A stretch of 64,000 nt of DNA from Akebia trifoliata (GCA_017979445.1 CM030717.1:21563288-21627287); one strand, 5' to 3'; counted from the first letter of the stretch, positions 33,740-45,109 are shown. Program-made: numbers and translations. The notes: generated by a model from the sequence alone, not told the origin.

Positions 33740-34400
33740 TTTACTCAGACCTGCTCAGATTTTGCCCAGACCCATGGAGATTCATTCTCGGATTTTGCTC
33801 AGACACCGCCGAGGGTTTTCTCGGATTTTACTCAGATTTTGCTTAGACCCGTCGAGATTCGTCTCAGATTTGCTTAGATACCGCCGAGGGTCATCTCGGA
33901 TTTTACTTAGACTTACTCAGATTTTTCTCAGACCTGCTGAGATTCTTTCTCGGATTTTGCTCAAACACCGCCGAGGGTTTTCTCAGATTTTGCTCAGATA
34001 CCGTCGAAAGTTTTCTTGGATTTGCTCAGATGCCGTCGAGGATCATCTCAGATTTTACTCAGACCTACTCAGATTTTTCTCTGACCCGTCGAGATTCGTC
34101 TCGGATTTGCTAAGATACCGTCGAAGATCATCTCGGAATTTACTCAGACCTACTCAGATTTTTCTCAGACCCGTCGAGATTCATCTCGGATATGCTCAGA
34201 TACTGTCGAGGGTCATCTCGGAATTTACTCAAATTTACTCAGATTTTGCTTAGACCTGTCGAGATTCTTTCTCGGATTTTGTTCAGACACCGCCGAGGGT
34301 TTTCTCGAATTTGTTCAGATACCGTCGAGGGTCATCTCGGATTTTACTCAGATCTACTTAGATTTTACTCAGACCTACTAAGTTTATTCTTAGATTTTAC
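33740..34400 (+). repeat. Diverged hairpin repeats in element A
   Basis: Many degenerate copies of CTCAGA...CCGTCGAG(N)TCTCGGATTT. Individual units such as CCGAGGGTTTTCTCGG (at 33,804) are the exact sense-strand form of the hairpin in element B's array. Others keep GAG...CTC pairing with changed loops. Because the period is irregular, open frames here are incidental. Confidence 0.8.
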
Positions 34401-34725
34401 TCAGTTTTATCTGATTTTCTGCAAAAACATGTTGCACGGATTTTATGTTGACTTTACACAGTTTGCTATCTTCTCAGCATGAATGTGCAGAATGGAGATG
34501 CGCATTTTCAAAATTATCACTACACAATGGCACACACGTGCACCCACATTGCATTTGCATTAGTCAAGGAGAATTTTTTTCAAAATTCAAGGATCTGACA
34601 TTTTTCCAAGGATCTAGACACTTTGACAAATTGTCGAATCAGGCTGCAAAATGGACTGTCACTAGCTTTGGCATTCAGATGTCACACTATCTACCACAAT
34701 AGATTGGACATCTAGTTTGCTTCCA
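34401..34725 (+). other. Element A sequence before the polypurine tract
   Basis: Untranslated; the part from about 34,560 matches element B inverted (15,291-15,500). No gene. Confidence 0.5.
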
Positions 34726-34747
34726 CCCTCTGCCAAAGAGGGGCATC
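34726..34747 (+). other. Element A polypurine tract with hairpin
   Basis: CCCTCTGCCAAAGAGGGGC lies just before the 3' LTR start TGTAGACAC. The purine run AAAGAGGGG is the presumed plus-strand primer. The same 6-bp stem (CCCTCT/AGAGGG) is present in element B. Confidence 0.78.
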
Positions 34748-35795
34748 TGTAGACACGCCATTATTGCATCTGTCTAATTCGACAATTCGTCACCCGATTT
34801 TGGTAAATTCCTAATGATGAATATAAAAGAACTCGAAGACTTGTGAGTACTGCTTGATTCGTTCCGTTTCTAGTCTTTTCATCCCCCCTACTCGTCACTA
34901 CTCGACCTAGAAATTTACGCACGCTTAGGATCGCTACACCTTACACCCGACTTAGCAAGCATGTACGCATAGGTTCGTTACACAATTCGATAACTTAGAG
35001 ACCTCACTACGCTAGAAAAATATAATTTTAGAACTTATAAATACTCACACAGTGACTGAAAGAAACCTTACGATAAAATTTAAAAAAAAAATCTGTAAAA
35101 ATCATAAAAATGACGAAAATACCCTACATAAATTTTGGATATGCAAAAAGTCTCGAAAGTACCTCCATTGCACTCAGAACGTGATTTTGAGTCTAACGGG
35201 ACCCAAATCGATGAAAATAGAGAAATTTATAAAAATTTATAAAAAATCATCAAAATGATGAAAATACCCCTCATATACCTCGGACCTCTGAAAAATCTCG
35301 AAAGTACTTCCATTGCACTTAGAATGTGATTTCGAGTCTAACAAGACCAAATTGATAAAAATAGAGAAGTTCGAGAAAAATCTGTAAAAATTGCCAAAAG
35401 ACCAAAATACCCCTCAATATCCAACTCTACAATTTAGAGATCCCGATCCCTAAGACAATATAAATCGAAATCCAATCTAAACTAAATATAAAATTCAAAT
35501 TAAAAATTAAACAATTCAAATTAAAAAAAAATCTAAATAATTAAAATTAAAATCAAAAAATTAAAATTAAATCAAGCAAACAATTAAAATCGAACAATTA
35601 AATCCAATCAAAATTTTTTTCAAATTAAAAATAATAATAAAAAAATTAAAATTAATCAACCCGTTCAAAATTTAAATTAAAAATTAAATTCAAATTAAAC
35701 AATTAAAACTCAAATTAAAATCAAATTGAAAATCACCCAACCAATTAAAATGTAAAAATAAAATTAAAATCGAACGATCAACCAATCAAAAAATT
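34748..35795 (+). repeat. Element A 3' LTR, truncated
   Basis: Begins TGTAGACACGCCATTATTGC, matching the 5' LTR from 313. It holds about two diverged copies of a ~150-bp subrepeat (CTCGAAAGTACCTCCATTGCA, 35,152 and 35,297) that the 5' LTR has partly lost. After GATCAACCAATCAA (about 35,780) similarity to the 5' LTR stops, so some 2 kb of LTR is missing, along with the right target duplication. Confidence 0.75.
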
Positions 35796-36725
35796 CAGAG
35801 GCTCCTCTGGTTGTTTATAATTCTTTAATTTGGCCACCTGTGGATACAAAAGACCAAATGTTACTATCTTGTTTACAAAAAGGAAAATGTATGATGTTTT
35901 ATTATGTTGGGTCAAGTTATTTATTTTAAGGTAAGTAAATTTAAAAAAAAAAGATTTTTTGACGCAGAACCGATATCAATACAAAGCTAGATTGCATATT
36001 TTTGAAAATAATTACATCAGTACAGAGCTGGCATCAACATAGAGTTGGCATAAAAATAGAGTTGGTATCAACACGGAGCCGGATTGTGCATTTTTTTTTA
36101 TAATTGGTTATCTCAACACGAGATTGGCATCGAACAGAGTCGACATTAACGCGGAGCTGGGTTGCGTATTTTTTATTTATTTTTGAAGATGGTTACATTA
36201 GCATGGAGTTGGCATCAATACAAAATTGGTATCAACACAGAATTGGATTGTGTGCTCTTTGAGAGAGTGAGTTACATCAGCACGGGACTAGCATCGATAT
36301 GGAGTTAGCATCAACATGGAGTTGGGCTGCATATTTTTGGAAATAATTACATCAGCATGGAGCTGACACCAACACGAAGTTGGCATCAGCATAGAGCTAG
36401 ATTACTTGTTCTTGAGAAAGTGGATTACATCGACACAGGGCTAGCATCGACACAGGGTTGGGTGGCATATTTTTTTTTGAAGATAGCTACATTAGCATGG
36501 AGCTGGTATCAACATGGAGTTGGCATTAGCATTGTGTGCTCTTTGAGAGAGTGGGTTACATCGGCACGGGGCTGGCATCAGCATGGAGTCGACATCAACG
36601 CATAGTGGGTTGCGTGTTTTTTGAGGATGGTTACATCAGCACGAGGCTGGCATCAGCATAGAGGTATAATTTGAAAATAATGGATTACATTAGCATGTTG
36701 GTGGCATCAACACGGAGTTAGAAAA
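35796..36725. repeat. Tandem repeat region rich in GGCATCAACACGGAGTTGG
   Basis: From about 35,960 to 36,720, short units (AGCTGGCATCAACACGGAG and variants) are organised in longer periods separated by T-rich spacers (GCGTATTTTTTGAAGATGGTTACATCAGC). It is probably the internal repeat of a gypsy element, perhaps C. No protein is supported. Confidence 0.6.
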
Positions 36726-37014
36726 CATTTTGTAAAATAGATCATTGTGAACAAATCGAGTTGAAAAAACACAAACATTTTTTTTAGCATCCAATTCAAC
36801 TCACTAAAATCAAGATCGACTAGTCAGATCCCCAGGGAAGAGGTGGCGCACAATACTTTTGCAAAGGTACTCTTAAATCACCTCATTTCCGTGAATAGAT
36901 ATAATTTATTTCTTTCGTATCAACATGACAAAATCATTCTTAGGCATCAAATTTAATCAAGAAATGCAATCTATTTTTTTGTTTTAAAATCTATTTTTTT
37001 ATTTTTTAAAATTA

Positions 37015-37440
37015 GTTGAAATCATTTGGGTTGATCGATTGATTGTTGACTTTGTTGGATCCCATATGGATCATGGATTCTATTCGGGTCGAAGTTAAAG
37101 GATGGATTTGGTTTGCGAATTGGATTGTTGAGCCGGCTTGGGTCGGGTTTGGATTGTGGATTCGATTTAGGTCAATTGTGGATAGTAAATCCAATTCAGG
37201 TTGATTTTGGATCATTGACCCGGTCTGAAATGGATACGGGTCGGGGACTTGGTTCAAAATGGATGTGGGTTGGAGACCTAACCCAGATTGTATATGGGTC
37301 TTGGACCTGATTTGGATTGGATATGGGTCGTGGATCCTATTTGGATTGGATATGGGTTGTGAACCTGATTCGAAATGGATATGGGTTAGGGACTCGGTTT
37401 GGATGGATACGGGTCATGGACCCGATTTGAGTTGACCTTT
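37015..37440 (-). repeat. Short degenerate repeats (GGATATGGGTCGTGGACC type)
   Basis: About ten diverged units of roughly 35 bp built from GATTTGGATTGGATATGGGTC and CGTGGACCTG. Frames on both strands are incidental. Confidence 0.65.
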
Positions 37441-38688
37441 GGTTATGATTGATAATAAATTTGATTGTGATCGATAGTATACCACATTGGGTCTCGATAG
37501 AGAATAGGCAGACTCAATTTAGATCATAAATTAATACTTAGGAGTAGAAATCCTATTTAAAATGATGAAGAGTGGTAGATCCTAAACTTAATTATAAAAA
37601 TGACTTATTTAAGCATTTTTAGGCCTTAAAATTCAAAAAGAAAAATAAACCCCAAAACAAAAATTGTCAAGAATGATATCAGGAACGAACTAAGCATCTA
37701 AATTGTTTCCATCAACAATTGTACATCACCATGAGCCATCTAATTAAGAAACTAACTCTCATTACTGACATATTTAAAAACAAGCCACGTCCATTTTTTG
37801 ATACGATTTTTAATGTGATTCAACCATTTTAATTTAAAGAAAGGTCCGATCCATTGAATAAAATTAGTCAGAAAAAAAATTCAGTTATCATATTCGGACC
37901 GATTCTTTCCAATGGATTCAAAAAACAATACATCACCTCATTAACATTTAATTGAACCAATTAACTCGATCGGCTCGTATAACGTACCAATTGGGCTAAT
38001 GGGTTAAAAAATGATGGGCTAACACAACTTTTTCAATTACATTTATTAGGTTGGACCGATATTACGGGTTCCATTTGAGCGGTGTAGATCGGTCCACCCA
38101 CTTACATTTTAGTTAGTTTGGAGAAAAGCAACATGGGAGCACTTATGGTTGATTCGAGTCGTGGCCTAGTAGGACCGCGCCTAACTTCTAGGCTTTCTAT
38201 ATGATTGAGGCTAGGTTAGGACGAAGCTTAGGTCACTTCAGCCCGAAACACCAATATACTATTCCAATTTGACCTAGTCAAGCAGTACGTGGTGTTCCAA
38301 TTTAATATACCTGAAGGTACTGTACTGAAGTTGTAGCGTTCACGGGCGTCCCCCGTGTCCCGAAGGACCAGGTTAGCTTAGATCCGGCTACTGGATTTAT
38401 AAGGACATGATATGATGCAAATATGCGTATGCATGCTCGTGAGTGTGTGCAAAGGGACAAAGTGCGCCCGGGACGTTTTTCACAAATATCCAACCATTCA
38501 AATTAAATACATCCAATCATCAAACCAATCAACAGAGATAAATAATTGAATATATCTAATCACATGCCAATGAAAGAAAAGACCAAATCTAGCCTAATAT
38601 AAGAGTCTCATTGAGTCAATTGGGTTGACTCGAGGAAAAAAATCAACTTAAGGATAGTCTTGGATCGGGTCAAGTTTGACCCTAAAAT

Positions 38689-38705
38689 CCCCAGTGGAGT
38701 CGCCA
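38689..38705 (-). other. Element C primer-binding site
   Basis: Sense strand TGGCGACTCCACTGGGG, as in element B, one base from the LTR end TTTCA. Confidence 0.72.
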
Positions 38706-38706
38706 T

Positions 38707-38943
38707 TGAAATCGACTTGACCCCAGCGACCGTCCGCTAAATAACAGATAGGGGTCCGTTCTACGCATTTCAGGGATTTAAAAGAATAGGGAGTCACCAC
38801 CTAGCTTAGGTCTAGGAACCAAAATTAACTCCAAATGGATATGGGTCAGTCCGTGGATCAGAGAGATGGGTAAGGGGTCAGGTTACGGATTTCGGAAGGT
38901 GTTAGTCACCGAACCCGCCTGATCAAGATGATCAGTCTCTACA
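38707..38943 (-). repeat. Element C 5' LTR, last ~237 bp
   Basis: Matches the last ~235 bp of element A's 5' LTR, including GGTGTTAGTCACC (38,897) and an internal primer-site core with one change (38,790-38,799). Similarity to A ends at GATCAGTCTCTACA. It is unclear if this is a truncation or the true LTR border. Confidence 0.65.
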
Positions 38944-39638
38944 ATTTTTTATTTTTTTTTGTTAAATTTGTATTTCAAACTTAAGGCACATTGTCTCTGG
39001 TTTTTAGCTTGAGCCAAGAAGAAAATACATTTTTTTTATGATATGCATAACAAGAAAAAAAAAAGATTTCCCCCCTTACCTAATGGGAATAATTAAAGGA
39101 AAAAATAAAACACACCTGGGACTATACAAATTGCCTTCGTGGGCTTACAACTTGGGCTTCGAGACCTCGAAAATAAATACAACTCGCAATTGGAGGTTGA
39201 TGCATTCGTTTAGAACATGTGTCCTAGCACATGCATGCAGCTAATAGGTGGATTTATGATTTCTGATCTTTAAACCTCGATGCATACCAGAGTATACACA
39301 TTGTAAGTTGGTGATCGGACTTGATGTGTACATCCCCGACACTTGAAATAATGATCTTAAGCTGTATAACTACTAGGCATTGAGGCTAGATATTTTGAGG
39401 GTGGGGTGGTTGTGCAATGGGCTATGCTCGCAAGTACTTGTGCATTTTTTTCATTATTGACCCATTTACAAGTATGTAATCAAAGAAAAATAAAGTAAAT
39501 AAATATTACAACATGTTATATGCAAATAGAAAAAAGGACACCAACAACAAACAACAAACAATGTTAGCAAATAAATAAAAATATTTTTTTTCATTCTTTT
39601 CCAACAATGACCGAGTTAACACGAAGGTTGAACACATG
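38944..39638 (-). other. Leader of element E
   Basis: AT-rich sequence left of E's primer-binding site; by position it is E's 5' leader on the minus strand. It is cut off by element C's LTR. No gene is seen. Confidence 0.45.
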
Positions 39639-39656
39639 TCCCTAGTGGAGTTGCCA
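39639..39656 (-). other. Element E primer-binding site
   Basis: Sense strand TGGCAACTCCACTAGGGA, a variant of the site in A, B and C, two bases from an LTR that ends ATACAGATACA. Confidence 0.65.
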
Positions 39657-39658
39657 GT

Positions 39659-41215
39659 TGTATCTGTATGATTTTCGATTTCCAAAGATCACTTCTACGA
39701 AGGATTGGAGTCATTATTATTCATTTTTGTAAAATGGTGTGAATGGTCACCCGATGTATATATTTTTAGAAAAATTATCATTTTGGCATTTAGTAATTTT
39801 CGTACAGATAAAACATCGATCCACTTAAGATCTACGTAAACGACTCGATTAGAGAGAGTGGAGGTGTTAGGCACCCCTCTCTCTCTATCAAATGATGATA
39901 ACCTCAAAAGTAACTCGATCATTTCAAAATAAAATAAAAGAGTTGCACAATCTATGATTTCTACCCTAAGAAGGGATTTGTTGTCGACTCAGACTATAGG
40001 GATCGTCTCATCGAAGGAGATGACCCTTATAGAAATTTAGCCTTGAAACAACATGTTCTCGAAAAGTGTTGGCTAATAGTTAGGTCGCATGGATTGAGAA
40101 GAACCCAAATACCGATTACCTCAAAATTAGTTCAAGGATTAAAATGATTTTATTTTGAAAGGGGTTACAACCATTATACTTTCAACCAAAGCTAAGCCTG
40201 ATCTATCGAAGATAGGGGAGGGGGAGCATTACATCTTAGAATCTTTCTAAAATAAAATAAAAGAAAGAGAGGGAGAATTAAAAGAGGGTGATGGAGAAGG
40301 GAGAAAAGGGGATATGCAATGCTTATGCTCGAACCCACCTTGAGGCTTGAGCCTTTCATTTTCTTTTTCTCTTCTTCTTCTTCTTCTTTTTAGGTTTTTT
40401 GTAAAATTGTGAGAGTATATTTTTTTAGTGTTAATGAAGTGAGGAAAGTAGATGAGAATTGAGAGAATTCTTTTTTTTTCTTTTTTAGACTTAGACTTGG
40501 TACTTATTTTGAAAGGGAATAAGGGGTATTTATAGGTGTTAAGGATTATTTTTTAGGGTATAATGGGGTGAAAGAGTAAAAGAGTAGAGAATGGCATGGG
40601 GTTAGAGGGTGGTGTGAAATTTAGAGTGGAGATGAGGGTATTTGTGGAATGGGGGTAAATGGATTATTTTTTTAATTCAAATGGGTTGGATCCTCCCCAA
40701 CCCATTTGGGTGGAGTGTTTGGTGAGGCGCAATGATGGGGGTTTGGTTGAAAGAATGGGATTGAGTATTGGTTGGGATGAGAAGGTGTGGTGGTTGATTA
40801 AAAGAATTGGTTGTGTAAGGAGTTAGGTGTTTAGGATTTTTGGGAGGGTGAAAGAGATTGTGACAAGTGTAAAAATAGTATGGAGATGGAGTATCTAGTT
40901 GAGTTGATTGGAGAGAAGGGGTATGGGGATGGCTTGTAAGAATTGGTTAGAGGGGAATGTTGAGAAAAGGTGTAGGTTGTGATGTGGGTATGTGATTATT
41001 TTAGAGAAAAGTGATGGATTAAGTTTATGACATGAAGTGTGGGGAGTGGTATGAGTGACGATTTTGTTAGAGAAAGATGATGGGATAAGTCGAATAGAAT
41101 GACTTTGGGGAGGTGGGTTGTAGGGAAGACAAGTATCCCATTTGCTGATAAAAGGTTGATTGGATGATGTGGATAATGGTTTGTGGATTATGGATGTGGA
41201 TTTGAATTTGAATTG
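39659..41215 (-). repeat. Element E 5' LTR, inner part
   Basis: Starts TGTATCTG on the plus strand next to the primer-binding site and contains GGTGTTAGGCACCCC near 39,862, the LTR motif of this family. It is interrupted by element F at 41,216 and resumes at 52,395. Together the LTR is about 1.98 kb. Short frames in it are not genes. Confidence 0.7.
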
Positions 41216-41774
41216 TGTGCAAGTCGGAATCCGATGGATGGCTCTGAGGGCCCCAACCCACACCGTTTCGAAGTTGCTCCTCGCGGTGGCCTGGTACCTG
41301 TTACAGACACTCTGACGCTCTAGTTAGATTGATCAGAGAAATAGTAATCAGCACTCGTTAGCTCTTGATCTCTCCAGTCCCCTTCTCAATAGTATCTCAT
41401 GTGCTATTTAACCCATTGTACCTTACCCTACGGTTTTCCCCTCTATAAGCTGCAATCATAGGATTTTTACTAGTTCAGCGGGGTTGTTTACCTAATCGAG
41501 ATATTCTGGATCGATCAAACTTATCTGTAGAGATCCCTTTCGGGATTGACGTGCACGCAACATTATTGTGGTTTTCTCGAGGCCTGGCCTGCCCTTCCTG
41601 ACAGGATTGGCTTCGCTTAATTTTGTGTGGCCCTACTAGCCAGACTACAGAGGTCTCTGTTCTGACCTGTCCTGCTTACTAGATAGTGCCTCACCAGCCA
41701 ATCTATGTCAGGTAACACTTGGTCGGCTTGGACACGTGTAGGCTAAGATTAATGTGCAACTATTTCCCTTTACA
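41216..41774 (-). repeat. Element F 3' LTR
   Basis: 559 bp, about 90% similar by eye to 51,819-52,389. It ends CCCTTTACA on the plus strand; the adjacent bases on the sense strand (AAGGGATAGT) are a weak polypurine tract. Confidence 0.92.
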
Positions 41775-42053
41775 ACTATCCCTTATCGAGAAGGCGTAAA
41801 ATCTCTTCGTCTCCTCGAGACGCAATTCAACTTTCCTACTGGCTACTTAGGCCTTTCACAATTGCACTTGTTATTTATGAATCGACGCATTCAAAGCAAC
41901 GTCGCTTTGAATCTCTGCCGACAGCTCAGATGGATTTTTTTTCATCTGCGTCTGTCCAAGTGTCCCTTAGCCTCTTTACACTACCCCCAATTTGCGACTC
42001 TTCGGCTGGATTCGAACTATCCTCTCAAGCGTATGTGCTCTTTTGCCTCTTCT

Positions 42054-42060
42054 TATAAAT
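42054..42060 (+). promoter_or_regulatory. TATA box for the antisense ORF of element F
   Basis: TATAAAT inside CTTCTTATAAATATGAG, about 190 bp before the first ATG of the antisense reading region (42,245) and 280 bp inside the element from the 3' LTR. It is in the right orientation to drive plus-strand transcription. Confidence 0.5.
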
Positions 42061-42244
42061 ATGAGACTTAGTGCATTCTTCATCTGTTATCGTGCTGGAA
42101 TTCTACCACTTCGTCTCCATGTTTTTCTACGAAAACTCTTTCTCTTTCTCATCCTATTTTATTGTAGTAGTTACCTCTTCGCTTCACGGTAATTTCTTTT
42201 TTGCTTTCTATCTGTTCTATTCCTTTTCCACACTTGGCTTTCCT

Positions 42245-44420
42245 ATGGTCGCCACTGCATCCCAACTTCGATGAAACCTATACATTCCTACTTTGGCTTA
42301 CCTTTAGGTTGGCAATGACTCCGATACCCCTGGCGACTGTCGTCAGGGAGAAATATTTATCTATGCTGGCCAAATCAAGGTCGACCTTAACTTCCCTTTC
42401 TTTGCGTTCCTTAGAGAGGTACTGAGTAAGATAAATTGGTCCTCCGAACAAATATCCGAGAACTTCTACTGTCTGGTAGGGGCTGTAGAGAAAATGGGTA
42501 TCACCCCCAACGACTTCCTCTCCCGGTACAACTTGAAGGTGATTCCCAATTGGCCGAGATTCTACTTGTTATCCTCCAAGAGTACAGTAGTGGCTTTAAT
42601 CCCTTGTCTCCCAAGTTTTGATAAAGGGTGGCACAAAGATCCCCTCTACATTTCTAGGGATTGGGAATTTTCCCTTGACACTCCCCATGAGGGATTCAAA
42701 GTCCCTTAAACCTTTCAGGGTAATGTCACTTTTAGGTTTCTGGCTGAAGTTGCCCATTTTATTTACTCTATCTATACTCAACACTACTTTCTCAACTACC
42801 TTTCTTCTTCTCATGCAGAATCTTCTACTTTAGTGGCTGTGGAGGCTAGGAAGATACAATGCAGAGCATCCGAAGATCGAAGGCCATCGAACCACGACTG
42901 CTAAGAGAGAAGTGGTGGACAATCTTCTAGGTGACGTCCTTCAACTACTTGCATGACGAACTCCTTTGGGCCGTATCGTAGAGGGTCTTGATCCACTTTC
43001 GTCAGCTCCACGATGAAGGGATCCCAATCATCTGATTCCTTCCTCCAACATACGGGGCTCGGGTCGTTTGACCCATTCTGAGTGGGGCGGTTCTACTTCT
43101 GAGGTTCTGTTTGGACCCTCTAACGTCATGAACATCGACCTCTTAGAGTTCCCTCTTTCCTCTGCTATCAGGGTTGTCTGTCACCTGTCCCAGCTAAGGT
43201 ACGGAGGAAGAAGAAAAGCCACTTCTCCCATGATACTGGCCTTTCTAAGGAAGTTGTGCCGTCTAGGGAGCCTGTTGTCCTTACTCCCATCTCTGCTTCT
43301 ACATTTATTACGGTTACTGCCAGGGCTACTACTGGTGCCGTTGTTATTTTTGCAGGTATTTCCAAGGAAACTCAAGCAGAGGCTAGGAAGAGTTTTGCCA
43401 CCACTAGGGAGGACAGTCCTATTTTTTCTTTTCGATGGGGACAAAGGTGCTGGCTGGTCTGGAAGAGTCTGAGGAGCCCTTCCTCTTCTAAGGGGTAGTC
43501 TGAGGGTGAGGGCCCCCTACTGCGCAAGACCCCTCTAGAAGAGGTTACCTTTGCTTGGATGGATTGTGGAGCCTATTTTCGGGATAGGAACGAAGGTAAC
43601 CTCTTCTCTTCCCCTTGCCACGTCCACAATAAAGGTTGCGAGATTAACCTTGTAACCGCTACTTCCTTGCTTTGCCAGTCCATTTCTCCTATTGACTTGG
43701 ACGTTGCTGACCAGGCTAACGCTAACATGGTCTTCGGTAGCTTTGTCTTCGACCTTCATCAGGTAATTACTACTCTAATTGCCTTACTCAACTACTTTCC
43801 AATATCTGTGCTCTAACATACTGTTTCTTATTTTGTAGGCTCACGTTTATGGAACCATGGCCTTCCTAAAGTGGCATGAAGGTAAAAACCGAGCAACTAT
43901 CCTGGCTAGAAAGTAGGACGAGAAAATAACTGTGCTCCAAGCTGAGCTGGCCTCTTCTGGCCAATTTTTCCAGGAGGCTAGAGAGGAGATGGAGGCTAAC
44001 TTGGCTCAATTCTCCAAGGCCAACCTAGATTTGGAGACATCTAATAAGAAGCTAACAGATCTCCAGGGTATTCTACAACTAGATCTGGTCAACTACAAGG
44101 AGAGAGTACAATGGAGAGATGCAAAGCTAGCAGAGCTCCGATACAAGGTTCAACAATAAGAACTCAAGCTAAACTCTTTGAGAATAAGTGCTAATTCAAT
44201 TAAGGCTGCTCAGGCTAAAGAGGACGAGGCCGAGACTAGGAAACTGTTAGGGCAACTGCAGGCCCAATACTCCCGACTAGTGAAGGAGTCTTATGTGAAG
44301 ACTTACTAAGAAGGCTTTAAGGCTACCTGGCTCCAGTATAAGGATATAGAAGAAGACAGTGATGATGAGGATGACCTGATTGATACTCCCGTAGTATCTC
44401 CTACCCGGGATGCTCCTTGA
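42245..44420 (+). pseudogene. Antisense ORF (aORF) of element F
   Basis: Transcribed opposite to gag-pol. From an acceptor-like CTTTAG (42,302-42,307) a single reading frame carries FPFFAFLREVLSKINW, MGITPNDFLSRYNLKV, FYLLSSKSTVVALIPCLP and WEFSLDTPHEGFKVP. A basic linker (AKVRRKKKSHFSHD) and a stretch with GNLFSSPCHVHNKGC follow. A 76-bp intron with GT/AG ends (43,763-43,838; CAG|GTAATT...TTTTGTAG|GCT) keeps the frame. After it come a coiled-coil segment (ATILARK..., then LQAELASSGQFFQEAREEME) and an acidic tail DIEEDSDDEDD ending at 44,420. Stops at 42,707, 43,496, 43,914, 44,157 and 44,307 break it; 42,710-43,190 is frame-shifted. Extra antisense ORFs are known in Tat elements; their function is unclear. 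Confidence 0.75.
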
Positions 44421-45105
44421 ACTGGACACAATGGGTGTGCCCCCCTTCTAGCTGGACGAGGAAGGAAATCCCATCGACATCCTTACTCGAGCCCCCGGTG
44501 ATCTCAAATAGGCTAGTGCTGCCTTAGAATTGAACCTTGCTCAGGCGACGAGTTCCTTGGCTCAGCCTGTTGACCCACCCCCTGCCATCGACGTGGATTA
44601 AGATGGAGTTGCTGATCGCACTGTTGCTAAAGTAGATCCTTCTACTGTTCCTACTTCTAGGACCAATCCTTATGTTTCTACTACTCAACCTTCTTCTGAA
44701 CGATAACTTGTTATCTACTATTGTACTTGTTCTCTCTGTACTTATCCCTTCTTTCAGGATCTCTCTCTTGTACTTTCTCTTAACTATTAATAGAAAAATC
44801 TTTTGCACTCACTGTGACTTTTGCCATTTCTTCTTTGTCTCATCACATTTGTTTTGTTGACTATATTACTCATGTGCATTTTGGTTGAAACAACCCTTAT
44901 ACACTAAGCTTTTACAGGCCTTATTACTGTTTTGCCTTAACGATTAACCCATTCAATTGCAAGACTGCTTATACATGTTGCTTTATATACTATACACTGC
45001 TCAAGCTACTCTGTACATTATACACTGCTCAAGCACACTTCCTTTCTACTTTACTTCCCCCCAGGTTCTACCTAAAGTAAAATTTACTTTTGGTGGAATT
45101 TTTTC
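44421..45105. other. Element F, region after the antisense ORF
   Basis: T-rich sequence resembling a 3' UTR of the antisense transcript. No gene or clear repeat is seen. Confidence 0.4.
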
Positions 45106-45109
45106 GGTC

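Larger units (their letters stand above)
313..35795 (+). mobile_element. Element A: degenerate Ogre/Tat-type Ty3-gypsy retrotransposon, interrupted by two insertions
   Basis: The order along the plus strand is: 5' LTR (313-2550 and 12,108-13,050), primer-binding site, leader, ORF1, gag, protease, RT, RNase H, a second RNase H, integrase, 3' repeats, polypurine tract and a truncated 3' LTR from 34,748. An ORF1 upstream of gag, a second RNase H and repeats before the 3' LTR are known traits of the Ogre branch of Tat elements. Both LTRs begin TGTAGACAC and share their first several hundred bases. The CACTA element (2551-12,104) and element B (13,618-24,128) interrupt it. The coding region has many stops and frame changes, so A cannot make its own proteins. 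The right limit is where similarity to the 5' LTR fades and is approximate. Confidence 0.85.
36726..38943 (-). mobile_element. Element C: truncated minus-strand relative of element A
   Basis: Read on the minus strand it has LTR end, primer-binding site and leader in the same order as element A. Bases 38,150-38,943 match A's 12,815-13,617 and 37,690-38,143 match A's 24,129-24,590, without element B between them. This shows the empty form of B's insertion site. 36,829-36,990 matches part of B's leader. Left of about 37,680 similarity to A is lost. No coding domain and no second LTR are seen. The left limit is a guess. Confidence 0.7.

Noticed and set aside
33762..34482. Plus-strand frames with RGFSRILLR-type repeats
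   Set aside because: Produced by degenerate hairpin repeats in the 3' region of element A; no protein family.
42245..44420. Host gene on the plus strand with coiled coil
   Set aside because: It lies wholly inside element F, between integrase and the 3' LTR, where antisense ORFs of Tat elements are expected, and it is broken by stops.
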